Below are positions 5,154 to 9,714 of a DNA stretch of 9,714 bases, piece after piece. Below the pieces are notes generated by a model, which had not been told where the DNA came from, searched no databases, and was given only the letters and a program-made list of their open reading frames with translations. Position 1 is the first letter of the stretch; every line of letters begins with the position of its first letter. Origin of the DNA: an uncultured beta proteobacterium (lineage in GTDB: Bacteria; Pseudomonadota; Gammaproteobacteria; Burkholderiales; Rhodocyclaceae); contig CAIVZW010000474.1 of assembly GCA_903910495.1 (NCBI GenBank), positions 1-9,714 of the forward strand. Reading direction: 5' to 3'. Made by a program: the position numbers and the translations under genes.

Positions 5154-6434
5154 ATGTTAACACTGATTATTTTTGGAGTTCTGGTTTGCTTTATGTTTCT
5201 CGGCGTAAATGTCGGCGTCAGCATGGGCATAACCGCCATGCTGTTCTTCATCGGACTGGACGAATTCCAGAATCTGACGATGATCGCCCAACGCATGTAC
5301 TCATCAACAACCGGATTTACTTTGCTGGCCATACCGTTTTTCATCATGGCGGGCAACCTGATGAACATGGGTGGTGTCACCACCCGGATCTTTCGCTTTG
5401 CGTCTACGCTTGTCGGGCACACCTGGGGCGGTCTCGGACAGGTCGTTATTGTTGCCGCAGTCATCATGTCGGGTATGTGCGGCGCTGCCGTCGCCGAAGC
5501 AGCCGGACTCGGCATGCTGGCAATGAAAGCCATGCCGGAGCGTGGATTTGATAAAAAATTTGCCGCTGCAATAACCGGTGCCGCCGCCACCATCGGGCCT
5601 GTGATACCGCCCAGCATTCCGTTTGTCATCTATGGAAGCCTGGCGGGAGTATCCATTGGACAACTCTTCATGGCCGGGTTCTTGCCGGGGTTCATGATGG
5701 CCTTTGTATTGGCGGTTGCCGTGTACATTGTCTCCAGAATGCGTGGTTATCCCCGCCAGGAAAGAGCCACGTTGCGTGAGATCCTGTCGAGTTTCAAGCA
5801 GGCGATTTTACCTCTGATGGCACCGGTTATCATCATTGGCGGCATAGTGAGCGGCCTCTTCACGCCAACAGAAGCTTCCGTTGTCGCCTGCGTATATGCA
5901 TTAATTCTGGGCATATTGGTGTACAAGGAAATCAAATGGTCTGACTTGCCACGAATTGGCTGGGAAACCCTTCTCTTCACCATCCGCATCATGTTCATCA
6001 TTTCTGTTGCCGGATTCTTCAGCTGGTTGTTGATCTACCAAAAGATTCCACAGCAGGTAATTCTTGAATTATCGTCCTTGGGCACCAGCGCCAATGTCGT
6101 AATGGCCATTTTCATTTTCGTATTGCTCGTTCTGGGCTGTTTCATGGAAGGCATCGCAGTTCTTGTCATCACCATCCCTGTTTTCATGCCGATTGTTGCG
6201 CAATACGGAATTGATCCGGTGCAGTTCGGTGTTGTCATGATCCTTTGTTCGATGATCGGTCTGCTGACCCCTCCGGTCGGCATGTGTTTGTACACCATGT
6301 CCAGTATCAGCGGGGTGCCCATCGGCGAGCTTAGCTGGGAATTGATGCCATACATCATCGGTATCACGATTGTTACCATCGTTTGTGCATATTCTCCGGG
6401 ACTCGTCCTGTGGATTCCGCGCATGTTCGGCTAA
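5154..6434 (+). CDS. dctM: TRAP transporter large permease subunit (DctM family)
   Basis: The 426-residue product is a polytopic inner-membrane protein with hydrophobic segments throughout, as expected for the roughly 12-helix DctM subunit that couples solute uptake to the sodium gradient. Family motifs are in order: LLAIPFFIMAGNLMN at 57-71, MSGMCGAAVAEAAGLG at 105-120, ITGAAATIGPVIPPSIPFVIYG at 140-161, GGIVSGLFTPTEASVVA at 229-245 and GLLTPPVG at 369-376. Length is normal. The start at 5154 is preceded by AAAGGGAG at 5135-5142, with a slightly long spacing of 11. The gene precedes rather than follows the small subunit, giving P-M-Q order instead of the commoner P-Q-M. It lies 15 bases before dctQ. 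Confidence 0.95.
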   Translation: MLTLIIFGVLVCFMFLGVNVGVSMGITAMLFFIGLDEFQNLTMIAQRMYSSTTGFTLLAIPFFIMAGNLMNMGGVTTRIFRFASTLVGHTWGGLGQVVIVAAVIMSGMCGAAVAEAAGLGMLAMKAMPERGFDKKFAAAITGAAATIGPVIPPSIPFVIYGSLAGVSIGQLFMAGFLPGFMMAFVLAVAVYIVSRMRGYPRQERATLREILSSFKQAILPLMAPVIIIGGIVSGLFTPTEASVVACVYALILGILVYKEIKWSDLPRIGWETLLFTIRIMFIISVAGFFSWLLIYQKIPQQVILELSSLGTSANVVMAIFIFVLLVLGCFMEGIAVLVITIPVFMPIVAQYGIDPVQFGVVMILCSMIGLLTPPVGMCLYTMSSISGVPIGELSWELMPYIIGITIVTIVCAYSPGLVLWIPRMFG

Positions 6435-6449
6435 CGCAAAGAGGAAATC

Positions 6450-6920
6450 ATGAACATCCTAACTATTACGGATCGCGCTATCGGACATGCACTGCGTTGG
6501 GGCAGTGTCGCCCTGCTGTTCGCGATCTTCGTCCTGTTGTCAATTAACGTATTTGCCCGCTTCTTCCCGATTATTTCATTTGAATGGTTCGATGAAATAA
6601 TGGAAATGCTGATTGCCTGTATGGTGTTCCTGGGAACGGCAGCACTTTGGCGAGAGAACGAGCACTTTGCCATCACCTTTTTACCGGAGGCGCTCAAAGG
6701 CAAAAAGTCAGGTGTCGCGCTGGATATTCTAATCAATCTCATCAGTCTGCTTTTTATCGGGGTATTTACCTACTACTCCCTCAATATCACCTTGCGCGTT
6801 ACTGACTGGACACCAACCCTCAACATGCCCAAAGCACTGCTCTACGCCAGTATGCCGGTTGCAGGATTCTTCATGGTGATTTACAGCCTGCGCAACATAG
6901 TGATAAGCAGCAAAAAATAA
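6450..6920 (+). CDS. dctQ: TRAP transporter small permease subunit (DctQ family)
   Basis: The 156-residue product has four predicted membrane helices (about 16-38, 48-68, 89-110 and 123-146) and the DctQ pattern of an acidic loop followed by a helix, FEWFDEIMEMLIACMVFLGTAALWREN, near 44-70, then H72 (ENEHF). It associates with DctM in the inner membrane and is needed for TRAP transport. AGAGGAAA directly upstream supports the ATG at 6450. The gene begins 15 bases after dctM and ends 29 bases before the dehydrogenase, so these are one transcription unit. DctQ proteins are poorly conserved, so the call rests on topology, size and position together with this motif. Confidence 0.92.
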   Translation: MNILTITDRAIGHALRWGSVALLFAIFVLLSINVFARFFPIISFEWFDEIMEMLIACMVFLGTAALWRENEHFAITFLPEALKGKKSGVALDILINLISLLFIGVFTYYSLNITLRVTDWTPTLNMPKALLYASMPVAGFFMVIYSLRNIVISSKK

Positions 6921-6949
6921 CAAGGTTGTGTTTTGAAAGGAAAGTCATT

Positions 6950-8095
6950 TTGAAAGAACTTCGTTTTCATGGTCGTTCAATTGTCACTGGACGTGGTTCT
7001 CTGTCCAGGCTGGAGACTATTAACAGCAAACGTGCTTTTGTTGTCACTGGCGGCAAATCGATGTTTGCAAATGGAACCATCGCAAAAATTGAAGCCCTCT
7101 TGAAGGGGCGGAATATCGATGTGATGGTGCACTCCGGTGTTCCCGTCAATCCGGGCTTTCCCGCAGTGACTGAAGGGATTGCGGTCATGCGCCAATTTCT
7201 GCCAGATACCGTTATCGCCGTCGGTGGAGGAGCGGCCATGGATGCGGCCAAGCTCATGGCCCTCTTTTATGAGCATAACAGCCTGGATATCGAAGTAGCC
7301 TTTAAATCCGGGTTACCGCAAACAAGAGAGCTGATTCAGTTGATCTGCATACCCGGCACGTCCGGAACGGCCTCTGAAGTCACTCCGTTTGCCGTAATGA
7401 CCTATGCGGCTGACAACCTGAAAATTGGCGCCAGATCGCCGGCGTTGGTACCTGATCTGGCCATCCTTGATGCCGAAATCACCCTCTCCATGCCAGCGCA
7501 CGTGGCGGCTGAAACAGGGATTGACGCGCTGACCCACGCCATCGAATGCTTTACCAATCCGACGGTAGAAGAATTTTCGACCTGCCTCTCAGCAGGTGTT
7601 GTTGAAGGCCTCTTTACTCACTTGAAATCTTCGGTACTGAATGGGGACATCGATTCAAGGGAAAAGGTTCACCACTACCAGTGCATGGCCGGGTGCGCAT
7701 TTTCGAATGCCGGTACGGGCATGGATCACGGCATCGCCCATGCTTTTGGCGGGCGCTTCAATCTGGGTCACGGCTTGCTGAACGCTGTCGCACTCCCCTA
7801 TGTCATTCGTTTCAACAGTCGTGATCCACTATCTCGCGAGCGCTATGCATACCTCGCACGTCGCATCGGGGCAGACGACCTGGCATTGGCTGTTCTCTCG
7901 CTTAATCAGGCAATCGGAATCCCGACAAGTTTTGCCGCGATAGGTGTACCTGAGGCGGTATTCGAAGAGGAGTTTGAGATCCTTGTTGAAAACTCGCTCA
8001 AAGGATCGACTCGCGCCAATCCGGTGCCGGTCACGGCAGATGACATGCGCGAATTTTTGCGAAACGTGTATGCCGGTAAGCGATTGGATTCTTAA
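6950..8095 (+). CDS. Iron-containing (group III) alcohol dehydrogenase
   Basis: The 381-residue product belongs to the iron-dependent alcohol dehydrogenase family (FucO, DhaT, maleylacetate reductase and relatives), cytoplasmic enzymes that interconvert alcohols or hydroxyacids and carbonyls with NAD(P)H. The coenzyme motif GGGAAMDAAK is at 92-101 and IPGTSGTASE at 134-143. The metal ligands align with FucO as D192, H196 (GIDALTHAIE), H260 (GMDHGIAHAFG) and H274 (GHGLLNA), so it should be active. The usual serine of GGGSxxD is alanine here. The start is a TTG at 6950 after AAAGGAAA at 6936-6943; a TTG at 6926 in the same frame lacks a site. It directly follows the TRAP genes, so it probably acts on the imported solute or its product. 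Maleylacetate reductase-like or hydroxyacid-oxoacid activity are alternatives. Confidence 0.92.
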   Translation: MKELRFHGRSIVTGRGSLSRLETINSKRAFVVTGGKSMFANGTIAKIEALLKGRNIDVMVHSGVPVNPGFPAVTEGIAVMRQFLPDTVIAVGGGAAMDAAKLMALFYEHNSLDIEVAFKSGLPQTRELIQLICIPGTSGTASEVTPFAVMTYAADNLKIGARSPALVPDLAILDAEITLSMPAHVAAETGIDALTHAIECFTNPTVEEFSTCLSAGVVEGLFTHLKSSVLNGDIDSREKVHHYQCMAGCAFSNAGTGMDHGIAHAFGGRFNLGHGLLNAVALPYVIRFNSRDPLSRERYAYLARRIGADDLALAVLSLNQAIGIPTSFAAIGVPEAVFEEEFEILVENSLKGSTRANPVPVTADDMREFLRNVYAGKRLDS

Positions 8096-8191
8096 GCACT
8101 TGATACGGGGAAGTCAGTAGCTGGAAACTGTAGCGTGAAATTAAAAATAGCCATTCTTATAAACAGCAACTGAATAATAGGAGTTCTACAA

Positions 8192-9151
8192 ATGAAACGT
8201 ACAGCACTATTAATGGGCGTTGCCGCCTTGGTTGGAAGTTTAGTCGCGTCTCCCGCAATGGCTGCCTTTCCGGACAAACCGGTTACAGTAATTTGTCCAT
8301 GGACCGCTGGAGGTGGCACAGACGTGCTATTGCGCGGTCTATCGAAGCAAGCCGAGAAGTTTCTGGGACAAACAATAAATGTAGCGAATCAAACTGGCGG
8401 AGCAGGTGCCATAGGCCACAATGCCATACGTGCTGCACGCCCAGACGGCTACACCGTCGGCATGATCACCTTCGAACTCAGTTCTTTGCCGCCACAAGGC
8501 CTGGTGCCTTTCACCTACAAAGACTTTGATCCTCTGATTCGCATAAACGAAGACCCGGCTACTCTGACTGTCAGGAAGGATGCGCCTTACAACACGGTTC
8601 GCGGGTTTGTCGATTATGCCAAAGCACATCCAGACGAAATAACCATTGGCAATTCCGGTCCTGGTGCAGGCTGGCATATTGCCGCGGGTCTGATGGCCGA
8701 TAAGGCCGGGATCAAGGCCAAGCATGTACCCTTTGACGGGGGTGCTCCCGCTGTAACTGCTCTTGTCGGAGGTCATATTAAAGCAGTCACAGTTTCCGTC
8801 GCGGAAGTTCGTGGTCAGGTACAAGCCGGAAACCTGAAGATACTCGGCGTAATGTCACTTGAGCGTGACAAGATATTCCCTGACGTTCCAACATTCAAAG
8901 AACAGGGCCTTGATTTGCAGTTTGGCACCTGGCGTGGTCTTGCCCTACCCAAGGGCGTGCCTGCAGCGGTAAAAGCCAAGCTTCTGGATGCCTACAAAAA
9001 AGCCTTTGAAACGCAAGAATTCAAGGAATTTGCCGCAAAAGCCGCTCTCAATCTGGCCTATCAGGATAGCACCGATTTCGCCAAGTTCCTGGCACAGAAC
9101 TCAAAGGATGTCTCGGACGTCATGGTGACTATCGGGCTGGCCAAGAAGTAA
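8192..9151 (+). CDS. Bug/TctC-family periplasmic binding protein
   Basis: This 319-residue protein has a signal peptide (residues 1-24, ending PAMA before AFPDKP) and the hallmarks of the Bug/TctC family: FPDKPVTVICPWTAGGGTD at 26-44, NQTGGAGAIG at 66-75, ARPDGYT near 82-88, GPGAGWHIAAGLM near 156-168 and VPFDGGAPAVTALVGGHI at 179-196. Such proteins bind carboxylates or related compounds between two lobes. No TctA/TctB membrane partners are in the window, which is common for Bug proteins of Burkholderiales; they may use a distant permease or act in sensing. TAGGAG at 8178-8183 sets the ATG at 8192. The 96-base gap after the dehydrogenase is larger than other gaps in the run, so it may have its own promoter, although I see no convincing one. 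Confidence 0.93.
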   Translation: MKRTALLMGVAALVGSLVASPAMAAFPDKPVTVICPWTAGGGTDVLLRGLSKQAEKFLGQTINVANQTGGAGAIGHNAIRAARPDGYTVGMITFELSSLPPQGLVPFTYKDFDPLIRINEDPATLTVRKDAPYNTVRGFVDYAKAHPDEITIGNSGPGAGWHIAAGLMADKAGIKAKHVPFDGGAPAVTALVGGHIKAVTVSVAEVRGQVQAGNLKILGVMSLERDKIFPDVPTFKEQGLDLQFGTWRGLALPKGVPAAVKAKLLDAYKKAFETQEFKEFAAKAALNLAYQDSTDFAKFLAQNSKDVSDVMVTIGLAKK

Positions 9152-9174
9152 GAGAAAATATTATCTCCACGTTG

Positions 9175-9195
9175 GCCGGCACTTATTGATCCGGC
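9175..9195. terminator. Weak hairpin between convergent genes
   Basis: GCCGG (9175-9179) pairs with CCGGC (9191-9195) around an 11-base loop, in the 57-base gap between the Bug gene and the convergent tetR gene. There is no U-tract on either strand. Part of the right arm belongs to the direct repeat. It may help to separate the two transcripts. Confidence 0.3.
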
Positions 9196-9448
9196 GCGCG
9201 ATACCTTCTCAGTGCGACAGCATCAGATAGCCCAGCACCAGATCGATCATGTGCTGTTGCCGCTCGACTTTTGCCTTCGGATTGCTCAGGTCGCGTCTGA
9301 ACACGGTGCTCAGGGTATCGTTGTTGGAGAGGTAGAAATAACTCAGTGCGGCAATCGAGATGTAGAGCTGGAGCGGGTCTACGCCGCCGCGAAACAGTTT
9401 TTCATTTTGCCCGCGGATGAGGATTTCATTGAGGGTGTCGATGAGTTT
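9192..9448. repeat. Direct repeat, right copy (tetR 3' end)
   Basis: This is the partner of 263-519, in the same orientation with no gaps. Here the repeat continues into an apparently intact tetR gene, whereas the left copy stops inside the frame. The 12 differences in the coding part all fall on third codon positions. Confidence 0.9.
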
Positions 9449-9714
9449 CGAGTTGTACATCCCGATATTCTTCGATTTCTTGATGTGCGAGGCGTGGAAC
9501 AGATTTTCGGTATTGAGCAGGTGCAGGAATTCCGGATGGAGATTGTAGTAATCCCAGGTAAATGCGATCAGGGAGCGTATGGCCTCGACCGGGTGAAGGT
9601 CAAGCAGCCTTAATTCGGATTCGGCATCCCGGATGGTTTTGTAGGTGTCTTCCATCACCGCCAGAAACAGCTCTTCCTTGTTCTGAAAGTAGTAATACAG
9701 CATGCGTTTATTCG
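9209..9714 (-). CDS. TetR-family transcriptional regulator (N-terminus off the window)
   Basis: The visible 168 codons run from NKRMLYYYFQNKEELFLAVM, the end of a TetR helix-turn-helix (the NKRMLYYYF recognition helix followed by NKEEL), through a helical ligand-binding domain with HPEFLHLLNTENLFHASHIKKS near the middle, to LMLSH and a stop. The frame is open to the window edge, so an ATG at 9701-9703 is internal and the real start lies outside. About 30-40 N-terminal residues should be missing from view. It is convergent with the Bug gene, so it probably belongs to the recipient chromosome or the neighbouring unit and is not necessarily a regulator of this cluster. The ligand is unknown. The intact copy contrasts with the tail-only copy at 280-519. 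Confidence 0.9.
   Translation of the reverse strand, partial: NKRMLYYYFQNKEELFLAVMEDTYKTIRDAESELRLLDLHPVEAIRSLIAFTWDYYNLHPEFLHLLNTENLFHASHIKKSKNIGMYNSKLIDTLNEILIRGQNEKLFRGGVDPLQLYISIAALSYFYLSNNDTLSTVFRRDLSNPKAKVERQQHMIDLVLGYLMLSH

Noticed and set aside
6926..6949. Longer iron dehydrogenase start
   Set aside because: The TTG at 6926 lacks a Shine-Dalgarno; AAAGGAAA is correctly placed for the TTG at 6950, and the family N-terminus matches the shorter form.
8096..8191. Promoter for the Bug gene (TTGATA at 8100-8105)
   Set aside because: No acceptable -10 at 16-18 bases from it; other pairs in the gap were no better.
1..9714. CRISPR array, tRNA/rRNA genes, toxin-antitoxin pair or phage defence genes
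   Set aside because: No spaced short repeats, no cloverleaf-like or rRNA sequence, and no protein with nuclease, helicase, toxin or other defence motifs was found.

Overview
The window looks like accessory DNA from a betaproteobacterium, probably Burkholderiales and perhaps the Alcaligenaceae side. The pointers are a stand-alone Bug/TctC-type periplasmic binding protein, paired FCD-type GntR regulators, a TRAP transporter and a divergent aspartate dehydrogenase. Taxonomy is inferred from gene content only. No rRNA, tRNA, CRISPR array or complete insertion sequence was seen.

Layout, left to right. Bases 1-279 carry a REP-like inverted repeat and no convincing gene. Bases 280-519 (minus strand) are the last 79 codons of a TetR-family regulator cut off from its DNA-binding half. 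An aspartate dehydrogenase-family gene follows at 651-1436 (plus). Two tandem, paralogous FCD/GntR regulators lie on the minus strand (1554-2267 and 2297-3019). Next is a 640-base intergenic region: its regulator-proximal end holds three copies of a PdhR-like operator, and its other half is AT-rich with candidate promoters and a perfect palindrome. A plus-strand gene run then reads small cupin, TRAP binding protein (P), TRAP large permease (M), TRAP small permease (Q), iron-containing alcohol dehydrogenase and a Bug/TctC binding protein. The window ends with a minus-strand TetR regulator whose N-terminus lies beyond the edge. Its last 79 codons encode exactly the same protein as the remnant at 280-519.

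Working model. The plus-strand run looks like an inducible uptake-and-oxidation unit for a small organic acid or hydroxy/amino acid. The TRAP system imports the solute, the iron-dependent dehydrogenase oxidises an alcohol or reduces a carbonyl, the cupin may bind or process an intermediate, and the aspartate dehydrogenase relative may interconvert an amino acid and an oxo acid. The twin GntR proteins have nearly identical recognition helices and probably bind the TTGG-C-NAG-ACCAA sites between themselves and the operon. The substrate cannot be read from the sequence.

The most notable structure is that the whole 8.7-kb cluster sits between two direct copies of the same tetR 3' end. The copies differ at 12 of 240 coding positions, all synonymous third positions. 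This fits integration of the cluster by homologous recombination into tetR, and it predicts that the cluster can be lost by the reverse event.
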